Origin: Amarobacillus sp046328225
Lineage (GTDB): Bacteria > Chloroflexota > Dehalococcoidia > Tepidiformales > Tepidiformaceae
Assembly: GCA_046328225.1 (NCBI GenBank)
Contig: JAXLWZ010000010.1
Span: 76,421-140,420, forward strand
Direction: 5' to 3'
Length of the DNA: 64,000 nt
Part shown: positions 25,653 through 34,553 of the stretch, one piece after another
Position numbering within the stretch: the stretch's first letter is position 1
Layout: each line of letters starts with the position of its first letter
Translations under genes and position numbers: made by a program
The notes under the pieces: generated by a model
Seen by the model: only the letters and a program-made list of their open reading frames with translations
Databases searched by the model: none
Told to the model about the DNA's origin: nothing

Positions 25653-28208
25653 TCAGCCCCAGTGAACGAGGCCGAGGTCGAACGGGTTGTGAAGGGCGGG
25701 GTGGCCCGGGAGTACGCGGATCGCGTATCCCGCGCGACCCGCAACCGTTGGCGGGAACACCGCCTCGAACCGGCAGATGCCGTCCTCCGCGATGTCCTTC
25801 AGTGTCGCGCCCGCATCGCTCACCACCTGCAGGTCGCTCGTCGGCCCGGCCCCTCCGAACACCACATCGACATCGAGGTCGTCGGGCCGGAGTGCTCCAG
25901 GGTGGATCTGGACGGTCACCGTCAGCGGCGCGTCCGCGCGTCCGCCATCCTTCCCGTCATCATCCACCGCGCAGATCTTCATGCTATCCCAGTCGCGCCG
26001 AACGCGGGCGAGCCACGCCTGAAGCTCCCGCGCCGTGTCCCCATGCTCCGACCGCAGCCGCTCCCAGCTCGCCGCCGCCGGCGCGTACGCCGTCGCCGCG
26101 TATTCGCTCACCATCCGGTGCGTCGAAAACACCGGCGCGTAATTCGCGATCGAATTCTTCATGCGCGCGACCCACTCCCGCGGCACGCCCTCCTCGTCCC
26201 GTTCGTAGAACAGCGGCACGATCTCGTTCTCCAGCAGGTCGTAGATCGACTCGCTGTCGAAGGCGTCCTGCACCTCCGGGTCATCCTCGATACGGTCCCG
26301 CCCGATGGACCAGCCCGCATCCGGCCGCGCCGCCTCCGCCCACCAGCCGTCCATCACGCTCATGTGCAGCGCGCCGTTCGCGACCGCCTTCATGCCGCTC
26401 GTGCCGCTCGCCTCGAGGGGGCGCAAGGGCGTGTTCAGCCAGATGTCGCAGCCCTGCACCAGCGCCCGCGCGAGCTCCACGTCGTACCGCTCGAGGATCA
26501 CCAGCCGGTCCCGGAACTCCGGCATGCGCGAATAGCGCACGACCTCGCGAATCAGCTGCTTCGCCGGCTCGTCCCGGGGGTGCGCCTTGCCCGCGAAGAT
26601 GAACTGCACGGGCCGGTCCGCCGCGTTCACGATGCGCGCCAGCCGCTCCGGGTCGCGGAAGAGCAGCGTCGCCCGCTTATACCCGGCGAAGCGCCGCGCG
26701 AACCCGATCGTCAGCGCCTGGATATCGAGCACCTGCCCCGTCGTGCGGTCCTCGGCCGCGAGCCCGCGCCGGGCCGCGCTTTCGCGGTGCTGGTTCCGCG
26801 CGCGGATCACCAGGCGATGGCGCTGGCTCTCATGCGTGTCCCAGAGTTCCCCGGCGGGGATTTCGCGCACGCCCTGCCACTCTTCCGGGCGCACCGGGTC
26901 GTCCCGCCACCCGCGTCCCACGTACCGGTCGAACAGGTCGGCCATCGCATGCGAGACCCAGGTCGGCAGGTGCACGCCGTTCGTGATCGAATCGATGGGA
27001 ATCTGCTCCGTCGGCAGCTGCGGCCACGCCGACTCCCACAGGTTCCGGCTCACCGTGCGGTGCAGGCGTGAAACCCCGTTCCGGTAGCCGCTCAGCCGCA
27101 GCCCCAGGAGCGCCATCGAAAACGGCTCGTGGTCGTCGTCCGGGTTGATGCGCCCCAGCCCGAGGAAGCGCCGGTCATCGATGCCGAGCGAGTAGTAATA
27201 CCGCCCGAGATGGCGCCGCACGAGCTCCGGCGGGAAGAGGTCGATGCCCGCGGCCACGGCCGTATGCGTCGTGAACACCGTCGCCGCCGAAACGGGCAGC
27301 AGCGCCTCATCGAAGGTGTTGCCGCCTTCCTCCATCACCATGCGGATGCGGTCGGCCCCCAGCAGCGCGCTGTGCCCTTCGTTCATGTGGCAGGCCACGG
27401 GGTGCAGCCCGATCGCGTGGAGCGCGCGCACACCACCAATCCCCAGGATCATCTCCTGCTGGATCCGCGTCTCGATATCGCCGCCGTACAGCCGCGACGT
27501 GATCTTCCGGTCGATCGGCGAATTCGCTTCGACGTCCGTATCGAGCACGTACAGCGGCGTTCGCCCGACGTCGATGCGCCACACCGCCGCCACGACATCG
27601 CGGCCGTCGAACGGGATGGCGACCGTGATCTGGTCCCCGTCCCCGTCGTTCACGGGGTGCACCGGCTGGCTCGCGATGTCGATCTCCGTGTACTCCTCGC
27701 GCTGCCAGCCGTCCGGCGCGAGCGCCTGCTGGAAGTACCCTTCGCGGTAGAGCAACCCCACGCCCACCAGCGGCAGCCCCAGGTCACTCGCCGACTTCAG
27801 GTGATCGCCAGCCAGCACGCCGAGGCCCCCGGAGTAGTTCGGCAGGCTCTCCGTGAGCGCGAACTCCAGCGAGAAGTACGCCACCACCGCCTTGTCGCCT
27901 GCTCCCGGGATGGTCACCTGCGAGGGCCGCGCCATGTAGGCGTCGAACGCCTCCGTCACTCGGTTCAGATGCAGGAGGAAGCCGTCGTCCTGGGCCAGTT
28001 CGGCCAATTCGGGCTGCGTCGCGACCTGCAGCATGCGCACGGGGTTGTGACCGCTGGCCTCCCAGCGGTCGCGTCCCATGCGTTCGAACAGCTGCGCGGC
28101 ATCGGTGTGCCACGTCCAGTGCAGGTTGTGCGCGAGGCGCCGCAACGCCTCCAGCGCGGGCGGAAGGGCGGGCTCGACGAGGAGCGTCCGGGTGGCGTGA
28201 AGTCGCAT
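25653..28208 (-). CDS. glgP: Alpha-glucan (glycogen) phosphorylase, short Thermotoga-like form
   Basis: An 851-residue GT35 enzyme releasing glucose 1-phosphate from alpha-glucans. Conserved blocks include VVAYFSLEFALTESLPNYSGGLG, HMNEGHSALL, IDSITNGVHLPTW and FARRFAGYKRATL. The PLP-lysine block is ASGTSGMKAVANGALHMSV. The N-terminal DUF3417 region before residue 110 marks the MalP/AgpA-type subgroup rather than the E. coli type. The ATG at 28208 has GGGAG just upstream and lies soon after a TACAAT box; the next ATG upstream (28220) is the alternative. It leads the operon glgP-GH57-GH57-glgA. Confidence 0.92.
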   Translation of the reverse strand: MRLHATRTLLVEPALPPALEALRRLAHNLHWTWHTDAAQLFERMGRDRWEASGHNPVRMLQVATQPELAELAQDDGFLLHLNRVTEAFDAYMARPSQVTIPGAGDKAVVAYFSLEFALTESLPNYSGGLGVLAGDHLKSASDLGLPLVGVGLLYREGYFQQALAPDGWQREEYTEIDIASQPVHPVNDGDGDQITVAIPFDGRDVVAAVWRIDVGRTPLYVLDTDVEANSPIDRKITSRLYGGDIETRIQQEMILGIGGVRALHAIGLHPVACHMNEGHSALLGADRIRMVMEEGGNTFDEALLPVSAATVFTTHTAVAAGIDLFPPELVRRHLGRYYYSLGIDDRRFLGLGRINPDDDHEPFSMALLGLRLSGYRNGVSRLHRTVSRNLWESAWPQLPTEQIPIDSITNGVHLPTWVSHAMADLFDRYVGRGWRDDPVRPEEWQGVREIPAGELWDTHESQRHRLVIRARNQHRESAARRGLAAEDRTTGQVLDIQALTIGFARRFAGYKRATLLFRDPERLARIVNAADRPVQFIFAGKAHPRDEPAKQLIREVVRYSRMPEFRDRLVILERYDVELARALVQGCDIWLNTPLRPLEASGTSGMKAVANGALHMSVMDGWWAEAARPDAGWSIGRDRIEDDPEVQDAFDSESIYDLLENEIVPLFYERDEEGVPREWVARMKNSIANYAPVFSTHRMVSEYAATAYAPAAASWERLRSEHGDTARELQAWLARVRRDWDSMKICAVDDDGKDGGRADAPLTVTVQIHPGALRPDDLDVDVVFGGAGPTSDLQVVSDAGATLKDIAEDGICRFEAVFPPTVAGRAGYAIRVLPGHPALHNPFDLGLVHWG

Positions 28209-28218
28209 ACTGTCTCCC

Positions 28219-28224
28219 ATTGTA
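28219..28224 (-). promoter_or_regulatory. -10 box TACAAT of the glycogen operon promoter
   Basis: On the minus strand TACAAT lies just before the predicted glgP start, giving a leader of only a few bases before ATG 28208. No convincing -35 was seen. Confidence 0.42.
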
Positions 28225-28385
28225 GGGCCACGGTGTCTTCGGATTGTTTCAGGCCCGAGTCGTTCGTTCGCTACGGGTTTCCACCCGCTCCCCTTCTCGG
28301 TTGTCCGCATATGCGCCCCGTGCGATCATTGCCCTTCGCGACCGGACCGGCAGGCCCCCTGGCGCCCCGGCCCTCGCCGATTGCC

Positions 28386-29129
28386 ATGCCGTTTCGCGCA
28401 ATCCTCTTCGATATCGGCGACACCCTCTGGCACTCCCGGTCGGCTCCGCCGCCCGCCGAGTTTCGCCGCCTCGCCGCCGAGCGCGCCGCCGCCGCTCTCG
28501 CCGAACTCGCCATCCAGCACGAAGACCCGGCCACCGTGGCCCGCACCGCCTGGACCGCGATGGAAGACGCCATGCGCCGCGCTCGCGCCACCGATCTCAT
28601 CGAACCCGACTACGGCGAAGTCTCCCGTGCCGCCCTCCATGCCATCGGCCTCGACCTCTCGCGCGAACAGGCCGGCTGGCTCCTCGAATCGACCTACATC
28701 TCCGGCATCGAAGGCGGCAAGGCTCCCTTCGAAGACGCCCGCGAGGTCCTCCTCGCCCTCCGCAAGCGTGGCTTCCTGCTCGGCGCCGTCACCAACCGCG
28801 CCTTCGGTGGTGAGCGCTTCCGGGCGGACCTGCGCGATGCCGGCCTCGATATCGGCTGGGACGTCGAAGCCGTCTCCGTCGAGGTCGGATTCCTCAAGCC
28901 GCACCCGGCGATCTTCGAATTCGCCCTCGAACACCTTCGCGTCGAGCCCGCCCGGACGCTGATGGTCGGCAACTCCCTCGCCGAGGATGTCGCCGGCGCG
29001 CAGCGCATGGGCATCGCCGCGGCCTGGCGCAAGAGCCCGCCCGATGCCACCGGCGTTCGCCCCGAATACACCTTCACCGAACTCGGCGAACTCCTCGCCG
29101 AGCCCGACCTCCAGGAGGCCGCCCGATGA
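28386..29129 (+). CDS. HAD superfamily phosphatase
   Basis: A 247-residue haloacid dehalogenase-like hydrolase with an alpha-helical cap. Motif I is AILFDIGDTLWHS (nucleophile Asp and the Asp two on), motif II is LGAVTNRAF, motif III Lys is in VGFLKPHPAIFEFAL, and motif IV is LMVGNSLAEDVAGAQRMG. It belongs to the phosphoglycolate-phosphatase-like group by layout. Substrate is unknown, though glcDEF for glycolate lies 6 kb downstream. It overlaps argH by four bases (ATGA) and is divergent from the glycogen operon. Confidence 0.86.
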   Translation: MPFRAILFDIGDTLWHSRSAPPPAEFRRLAAERAAAALAELAIQHEDPATVARTAWTAMEDAMRRARATDLIEPDYGEVSRAALHAIGLDLSREQAGWLLESTYISGIEGGKAPFEDAREVLLALRKRGFLLGAVTNRAFGGERFRADLRDAGLDIGWDVEAVSVEVGFLKPHPAIFEFALEHLRVEPARTLMVGNSLAEDVAGAQRMGIAAAWRKSPPDATGVRPEYTFTELGELLAEPDLQEAAR

Positions 29130-30499
29130 CCAGCCCGCAGCGCACCTGGGGCGGCCGCTTCGAAGCCGGCATGGACGAACTCACCCGTGACTACACCGCC
29201 GGCGTCGACCGCGACCTCTACGAGCACGACATCGCCGGCTCGGTGGCGCACGCGCGCATGCTCGGCAAGGCCGGCATCATCCCCGCCGAGGACGCCGATG
29301 CGATCGTCGCCGGCCTCGCCGAAGTACTGGCCGATTTTCGCGCGCAAAAGGTCACCTGGCGCCCCGAGCTTGAGGACATCCACACCCACGTCGAGGCCCT
29401 CCTCCGCGAGAAAATCGGCGACGCCGCCGGCCGTCTCCACACCGCTCGCTCTCGCAACGACCAGGTCTCGCTGCTCAATCGCCTGCTCGTTCGCCAGTAC
29501 TGCGACGAAGCCGTCGATGCCGCGGGCAAATTCATCGCCGTGCTCGCGGACCTCGGCGAGCGCCATGCCGCCGACCCCATGCCCGGCTACACCCACGTCC
29601 AGCGAGCCCAGCCGATCACGCTCGGCCACCACCTGCTCGCCTATGGGGAGATGCTGCTTCGCGACCGTGCCCGCTTCGCCGATTGCCGCCGCCGCCTGAA
29701 CATCCTGCCCCTCGGCTCCGGCGCGCTCGCCGGTTCGCCCTACCCCCTGGACCGCGAGATGGTCGCCCGCGAGCTCGCCTTCGATGGCGTCTCCCGCAAC
29801 AGCCTCGACGCCACCGCCGACCGCGACTTTATCGCCGAATTCCTCGCCGCCTGCGCCATCACGCAGATGCACATCTCGCGCCTCGCCGAGGAAGTCGTCC
29901 TCTGGGCGAGCGCCGAGTTCGGCTTCGTGAAGCTTCCCGACGCCTTCGCCACCGGTTCGAGCATGATGCCCCAGAAGAAGAACGCCGACGTCGCCGAGCT
30001 CGCTCGGGGCCGCACCGGCCGCGTCTACGGCGAGCTTATGAACATGCTCGTGAACCTCAAGGGCCAGCCCCTCGCCTATAACCGCGACCTCCAGGAAGAC
30101 AAGGCGACCGTGCTCAACGCCGCCGCCGTCGTGCTGCCGACGCTGCGCATCTTCGCCGCCATGGTGCCCGCCCTCGCCTTCCAGCTCCCGCGCATGCGCC
30201 AGGCCGCCGGCGAGAACTTCTCCCTCGCCACCGACGTCGCCGATTACCTGGTTAAGAAGGGCATGCCCTTCCGGCAGGCCCACGAAGTCGTTGGCGGCCT
30301 CGTCCGTGCCTGCGAACAGCGCGGCTGCGAACTCAACGCGCTCCCCTTCGAGGTCTACGCCGCCGCGAGCCCGCTCTTCGACCGCGACATCCTCGCCCTC
30401 GATGTCGATGCCGCCCTCGCCGCGCGCGATATCCCCGGCGGCACCGCCCCCGTTCGTGTCCGCGCCGCCGCAGCTGCCCTTCGCGCCGCCCTCGGCTAG
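29126..30499 (+). CDS. argH: Argininosuccinate lyase
   Basis: A 457-residue enzyme of the fumarase/aspartase superfamily that cleaves argininosuccinate into arginine and fumarate, the last step of arginine synthesis. TWGGRFEAGMDELTRDYTAG opens the protein. HTARSRNDQVSLLNRL and PGYTHVQRAQPITLGHHLLA carry active-site residues, and GSSMMPQKKNADVAEL is the signature loop with the catalytic Ser. Length is normal. No other arg gene is adjacent; argH is translationally coupled to the HAD gene. Confidence 0.96.
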   Translation: MTSPQRTWGGRFEAGMDELTRDYTAGVDRDLYEHDIAGSVAHARMLGKAGIIPAEDADAIVAGLAEVLADFRAQKVTWRPELEDIHTHVEALLREKIGDAAGRLHTARSRNDQVSLLNRLLVRQYCDEAVDAAGKFIAVLADLGERHAADPMPGYTHVQRAQPITLGHHLLAYGEMLLRDRARFADCRRRLNILPLGSGALAGSPYPLDREMVARELAFDGVSRNSLDATADRDFIAEFLAACAITQMHISRLAEEVVLWASAEFGFVKLPDAFATGSSMMPQKKNADVAELARGRTGRVYGELMNMLVNLKGQPLAYNRDLQEDKATVLNAAAVVLPTLRIFAAMVPALAFQLPRMRQAAGENFSLATDVADYLVKKGMPFRQAHEVVGGLVRACEQRGCELNALPFEVYAAASPLFDRDILALDVDAALAARDIPGGTAPVRVRAAAAALRAALG

Positions 30500-30561
30500 T
30501 CTGCCCCGCTTGCGAGAGCGCTGAAACGCCCGCCCCCACCCTCGCGCGCGACAATGCCTCC

Positions 30562-31271
30562 ATGCACCGCGAACCCGCTCCCGGCGCCGCGCCTCCCGGG
30601 CGGCTTCTCCCGAATGACCCGCCCGGGGCCAGAACGTCGCCGGCCGCCGTATCCAGTCCCTGGCCGATGGCTTCGGCGAAACCTGGGACAAGCGCTTCTC
30701 GGTGCATCTCCGTCGCCAACCGAGCCCCTCCGAGGTCATGCGCACCTGGAAGGCCGAGTTCGGCAACTTCTGGCCCGAAGGCTCCCGCTTCACCGCGCCC
30801 GCGCGCGGCCTCCGCCCCGGAGAGCTCGCCGGCGTCGAGCTCGAAGGGCCCGCGGGCGGCGCCGTCTCCACCGGCGTTGCCGTCGATGCCGCCAGTCCCA
30901 CCGAATTCACCCTTCGCACGCCGGAGGGGCACATGTTCGCGGGCTGGATCCGCTTCCGCACGCTCAAGGCCGATCCCGGCACCGAGGCGCGAATCGAGAT
31001 GCGTGTCCGGCCCAGCGACCCGCTTTACCAGCTCGGCCTCTGGCTCGGCGGCAATCGCGGCGAAGACCGCTTCTGGCAGCGCACGCTCACCGCTCTCGCC
31101 GCGCGCTTCGGCGAACGCGAGCCCGTCACCATTCGCCGCCGCCGTGTGAGCCGCGAGTTCGCCTGGCGCAACGCCGGGAACGTCCGCCACAACGCCGGGC
31201 TGCGAACGACCGCCGCCCGTCTGCGAGCCGTCCCCGGGCACCTCTATCGCGTGTGGAGTGGGCGCTCGTGA
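30562..31271 (+). CDS. Putative START/SRPBCC-like protein, one probable frameshift near 30625
   Basis: The product is about 235 residues and not confidently assigned. Reading starts at ATG 30562 (GACAAT box 6 nt upstream), runs HREPAPGAAPPGRLLP, then shifts near 30625 into the frame of NVAGRRIQSLADGFGETW and on to WSGRS. An unshifted start is the GTG at 30702. The middle (PTEFTLRTPEGHMFAGWIRF) and following strands recall SRPBCC/DUF1990 lipid-binding folds, a weak resemblance. It overlaps the next gene by four bases (GTGA), linking it to the FAD oxidoreductase. Confidence 0.55.
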
Positions 31272-32719
31272 GCCCTCGCTGGGATGCCGTCGTCGTGGGC
31301 AGCGGTCCCAACGGCCTCGCGGCGGCCATCACCATCGCCCGCGCCGGCCGCTCCGTGCTCGTGCTCGAGGCGAAGGACCGTATCGGCGGCGGCTCCCGGA
31401 CGGCGGAGGTCACGCTCCCCGGCTTCCACCACGACGTCTGTTCCGCCATACACCCCTTTGGCGTTGCCTCGCCCGTCTTTCGCGCCTTCGGCCTGGGGCG
31501 TTTCGGGCTCGAATGGGCCCACCCGGAGGTCCTGCTCGCACACCCGCTGGACGGCGGCCGCGCCGGTGTGATGGTCGCGAACCTCGAGGAGACCGCTCGC
31601 GGCCTCGGCGCCGATGCCCGGGCGTACCGCGGCCTCATCGCCCCCCTTTCCCGCGACTGGCCCGCGCTCGTCCCCGATATCCTCGGGCCCATCCTCCGCG
31701 TGCCGCGCCACCCGCTCGCGATGGCGCGCTTCGGCTTCGCGGCGATGCAGCCCGCGACATGGGTCGCCGGCCGCTTCGAAACCGATGAGGCGCGCGCGCT
31801 CTTCGCCGGGCAATGCGCCCACGCCATGGTCCCGCTCGATTCGTTCCAGACGGCCTCATTCGGTCTCGTGCTCGCCGCATCCGGGCACTCCGGCGGGTGG
31901 CCCGTGGCCAGGGGTGGTTCGCAGGCCATCGTCGATGCCCTCGCCGCCTGCCTTCGCTCCCACGGCGGCACGATCGAGTGCGGCCGCGAAGTCCGTTCGC
32001 TGGCCGACCTCCCACCCGCCCGCGCCTACGTCCTGGATGTCACCCCGAGGCAGCTGCTCGGCATCGCCGGCGATCGCCTTCGTGGCATCTACCGGCGCCA
32101 GCTCGAGGGCTATCGCTACGGTCCCGGCGTCTTCAAGGTCGATTACGCCCTCTCCGGCCCGATGCCGTGGACGAACGAAGCCGCCCGCCGCGCCGGCACC
32201 ATCCACGTCGGCGGCACCTTCGAGGAGATCGCCGCCGCCGAGCACGAGGTCGGCCGTGGCCGCCACCCGGACCGTCCGTACGTCCTCGCCGCCCAGCAGA
32301 GCGTCGCCGACCCCACGCGCGCTCCCGCCGGCCAGCACACCCTCTGGGCCTACTGCCACGTCCCCAACGGCTCCACCATCGATATGACCGAACGCATCGA
32401 GCGCCAGTTCGACCGCTTCGCCCCCGGCTGGCGGGACCTCGTGCTCGCGCGCTCCGTCATGGGTGCGCCGGACTACGAGCGCTACAACGCGAACGATGTC
32501 GGCGGTGATATCGGCGGCGGTGCCTCGAACGGCCTCCAGCTTCTCTTTCGCCCGGCCCCGCGCTGGAACCCGTATCGGACGGCCATCCCGGGCGTGTACC
32601 TCTGCTCCGCTTCGACGCCCCCCGGCGGTGGGGTGCACGGCATGTGCGGCTACCATGCCGCCCGCGCCGCCCTTCGCCGGGAGCTGAAGCACCCGCACGC
32701 CCCTGCGCTGAATCTGTAG
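31268..32719 (+). CDS. FAD-dependent oxidoreductase, phytoene desaturase (CrtI)-like
   Basis: A 483-residue flavoprotein. An N-terminal dinucleotide fold (VVVGSGPNGLAAAITIARAG, then VLVLEAKDRIGGGSRTAE) and a C-terminal FAD-contact segment (GVYLCSASTPPGGGVHGMCGYHAA) fit the CrtI/amine-oxidase superfamily. Members act on carotenoids or other polyenes and alcohols. No phytoene synthase gene is nearby, so a carotenoid role is not supported. The GTG start overlaps the upstream stop. Confidence 0.82.
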   Translation: MSPRWDAVVVGSGPNGLAAAITIARAGRSVLVLEAKDRIGGGSRTAEVTLPGFHHDVCSAIHPFGVASPVFRAFGLGRFGLEWAHPEVLLAHPLDGGRAGVMVANLEETARGLGADARAYRGLIAPLSRDWPALVPDILGPILRVPRHPLAMARFGFAAMQPATWVAGRFETDEARALFAGQCAHAMVPLDSFQTASFGLVLAASGHSGGWPVARGGSQAIVDALAACLRSHGGTIECGREVRSLADLPPARAYVLDVTPRQLLGIAGDRLRGIYRRQLEGYRYGPGVFKVDYALSGPMPWTNEAARRAGTIHVGGTFEEIAAAEHEVGRGRHPDRPYVLAAQQSVADPTRAPAGQHTLWAYCHVPNGSTIDMTERIERQFDRFAPGWRDLVLARSVMGAPDYERYNANDVGGDIGGGASNGLQLLFRPAPRWNPYRTAIPGVYLCSASTPPGGGVHGMCGYHAARAALRRELKHPHAPALNL

Positions 32720-32744
32720 AATCGCGCCCGAAAGCGGGGTTGGC

Positions 32745-33230
32745 GTGCCCGAGAGCGTCGATCAGTTCCCTGCGCTGCTTGCGATGGAGGCCGTGCCGCT
32801 CTTCCGCGACCTCGGCTACCGCTTCACCGCCGCCGGCGAAGGCTGGGCCGAGATCACCTTCGACGTCTCTCCCCGCACCCTCAACCTCTACGGCATCGTC
32901 CACGGCGGGGCCTGGCTCTTCCTCGCCGATTCGGCCATGGGTGGCGCACTCGGCACGGTCGCTCGCCCCGATGAGCGCGTCATCACCGCGCAGGCCGAGT
33001 TCCGCTGGCTCCGGCCGTTGCAGGGCGCGACCATCCGCGCCCGCGCTCGCGTCCTCCGCCGCGGCCGCACGCTCAGCCACTGCGCCGTCGAGCTCTTCGA
33101 CCCCGACGGCGTCGTCATCGGCGTCGGCAACGGGACCTACGTCATCCTCCCGCCCGAAACCGGCCGAAAGCGCCGCCGCACACACGGCGAAGACTCCCCT
33201 GAGGAATCGCAGCCTTCGCTGCCGCTGTAG
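32745..33230 (+). CDS. PaaI-like hotdog-fold acyl-CoA thioesterase
   Basis: A 161-residue thioesterase. The hotdog central helix and catalytic region read LNLYGIVHGGAWLFLADSAMGGAL (HGG motif, then Asp), followed by the strands ERVITAQAEFRWLRPLQGATI and RRGRTLSHCAVELFD. It probably hydrolyses aryl- or acyl-CoA. The charged tail after residue 138 is not part of the fold. The start is a GTG, with a TAGAAT box about 22 nt upstream giving a short leader. Confidence 0.85.
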   Translation: MPESVDQFPALLAMEAVPLFRDLGYRFTAAGEGWAEITFDVSPRTLNLYGIVHGGAWLFLADSAMGGALGTVARPDERVITAQAEFRWLRPLQGATIRARARVLRRGRTLSHCAVELFDPDGVVIGVGNGTYVILPPETGRKRRRTHGEDSPEESQPSLPL

Positions 33231-33231
33231 G

Positions 33232-33348
33232 TCAGGGAGTGGCCCGGCGCGCGCCGCCATCCATGTAAACGGCGCTCGCGAAGACGTAGCTGCACGTCTC
33301 CGAGGCGAGGAACGCCGCCACAGGCGATGCCCGCACCCCTTGCCGCCG
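33232..33348 (-). pseudogene. Remnant of an SDR oxidoreductase C-terminus
   Basis: On the minus strand, roughly 35 codons read VRASPVAAFLASETCSY, then VFASAVYMDGGARRATP and a TGA at 33232. This is the characteristic end of FabG-like SDRs (AAFLAS, YVxG, VDGG). Nothing of the catalytic part exists upstream, where the strand is occupied by the start region of the membrane protein gene. It is therefore a degraded gene end between the thioesterase and the membrane protein. Confidence 0.55.
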
Positions 33349-33376
33349 CTCGCGGCCGCTGCTTCAATCGCGCGCG

Positions 33377-33751
33377 ATGGCCGCGAACACGCATCCCGTG
33401 CGAACGAACCCACGCCCTCCGTGGGTGCACCTCCTGGCCGCGGCCATCGTCGCCCTGGTGCTCAGCGCGGCCTATCTCGGCGCCATGCGCTTTGCCATCG
33501 AATACTCCAACCCCCACGGCCGTCACACGCACGACGAGCGCGACCTCGTCTACCTGTGGCTCCACCTGGGCCTGCTCGCCGCGGCGCTTATCGCCGGGTT
33601 CGCACTTGGCCGCTGGCTGCGCAGCGGGGGCACGGGGTACGCCGTCCTGCTCCTGGCCGTCCTCGCGACCGTGATGATCGCCGCCCAGCTCGGCAGTCAC
33701 GAACTCGCGTGCTCCGGCCACGACGGCCTCATTCGCTACTGGACCTGCTGA
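33377..33751 (+). CDS. Small membrane protein of unknown function (three predicted helices)
   Basis: A 124-residue protein not recognised. Hydrophobic segments are at about 18-38 (LLAAAIVALVLSAAYLGAM), 60-80 (WLHLGLLAAALIAGFALG) and 87-105 (YAVLLLAVLATVMIAAQLG), with a His-rich loop (PHGRHTHDERD) between the first two. The C-terminus has two Cys. A TTCAAT box at 33363-33368 ends 8 nt before the ATG, so it may be leaderless. Likely a cell-membrane protein. Confidence 0.6.
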   Translation: MAANTHPVRTNPRPPWVHLLAAAIVALVLSAAYLGAMRFAIEYSNPHGRHTHDERDLVYLWLHLGLLAAALIAGFALGRWLRSGGTGYAVLLLAVLATVMIAAQLGSHELACSGHDGLIRYWTC

Positions 33752-33857
33752 CCCGGCTCGAGCTGCGATTCGCTCGCAAGCTACAGGCCCGTGCGAAAAA
33801 GGACCCTGACCCGCCAACGGCCGTACCTTCGAGCCATCCCACGCGGAGGTCCCGCCA

Positions 33858-34010
33858 GTGTTGCCACTGCTGCTTCTTCTACTGCTCCTTGTCCTCCTCT
33901 TCGGGGGCCTCGGCTTCTACGTCGCGAAGGTGTTCCTCGTCGTCGCCCTCGTGGCCCTGCTCGCCAGCCTCGTCATGGGCGGCGTCCAGTTCCGGGGTCA
34001 CCGGCATTGA
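33858..34010 (+). CDS. 50-residue hydrophobic membrane peptide
   Basis: GTG start with a GGAGG ribosome site 8 nt upstream. The product is almost entirely Leu/Val/Ala/Gly: an initial Leu-rich run, then FGGLGFYVAKVFLVVALVAL, ending in a basic tail (FRGHRH). It would make one or two membrane helices. Similar tiny hydrophobic proteins are common in high-GC bacteria and have no defined role. The stop overlaps the TTG start of the iron permease gene (TTGA), so translation is coupled. Confidence 0.6.
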   Translation: MLPLLLLLLLLVLLFGGLGFYVAKVFLVVALVALLASLVMGGVQFRGHRH

Positions 34011-34513
34011 CCTTGCGCGAGTTCGGCCAGCGGATCCACGTGCTCCACACTGCCGGCTCCGAGCCTGCCACCGCCACTCACACGGGCGGCGGCGGGCTCT
34101 TTCGCCACTTCGCGCTGATCGCCTCCGAGTGGTTGGGAAGCCCGTGGGCCTTCGTCGGCGCCGTGTTGGTGGTCGTTGCCTGGGCCGCCCTCGGCCCCGT
34201 CTTCCGCTTCTCCTCGAACTGGCAGCTCGTCATCAACACGGGCACGACCATCGTCACCTTCCTCATGGTCTTCCTGGTCCAAAACACCCAGAACCGCGAC
34301 ACCCTCGCCATGAACCTCAAGCTCGATGAGCTCCTGCGCGGCACCCAGGGCGCCCGCACCACGCTCGTCCGCCTCGAAGATCTCTCGGACGACGACCTCC
34401 ACCGCCTCCGCGGCGAATTCCAGAAGCTCTCCGAGGAAGCCGGCGACGTCTTCGAATCCGCCACCTCCGACGTCGAAGGAGAACTGAAGGAACGCGGCCA
34501 CGACCTCGGCTGA
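34007..34513 (+). CDS. Low-affinity iron permease family protein
   Basis: A 168-residue membrane protein. The family core is WAFVGAVLVVVAWAALGPVF followed by FSSNWQLVINTGTTIVTFLM and VFLVQNTQNRDTLAMNLKLDELL. This gives two membrane helices and a conserved cytoplasmic NTQNRD segment. The acidic C-terminal helix (residues about 120-165) is family typical. The TTG at 34007 is the start that overlaps the previous stop. A fur-type gene directly downstream supports an iron-related role, although transport itself is not proven for this family in bacteria. Confidence 0.78.
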   Translation: MTLREFGQRIHVLHTAGSEPATATHTGGGGLFRHFALIASEWLGSPWAFVGAVLVVVAWAALGPVFRFSSNWQLVINTGTTIVTFLMVFLVQNTQNRDTLAMNLKLDELLRGTQGARTTLVRLEDLSDDDLHRLRGEFQKLSEEAGDVFESATSDVEGELKERGHDLG

Positions 34514-34538
34514 CGCGCCCCCTCGTGGGGCGGACGTG

Positions 34539-34544
34539 TAGACT
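34539..34544 (+). promoter_or_regulatory. -10 box TAGACT upstream of the Fur-family gene
   Basis: TAGACT with TG directly before it lies 9 nt before the ATG at 34554, giving a leaderless or near-leaderless message. Confidence 0.4.
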
Positions 34545-34553
34545 TACACCCGG

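Noticed and set aside
27129..28385. Fusion of the HAD phosphatase with 419 upstream codons
   Set aside because: This part is antisense to glgP; the HAD motif I begins within ten residues of ATG 28386.
31268..32719. Carotenoid biosynthesis cluster
   Set aside because: The CrtI-like protein has no phytoene synthase, cyclase or GGPP synthase gene nearby.
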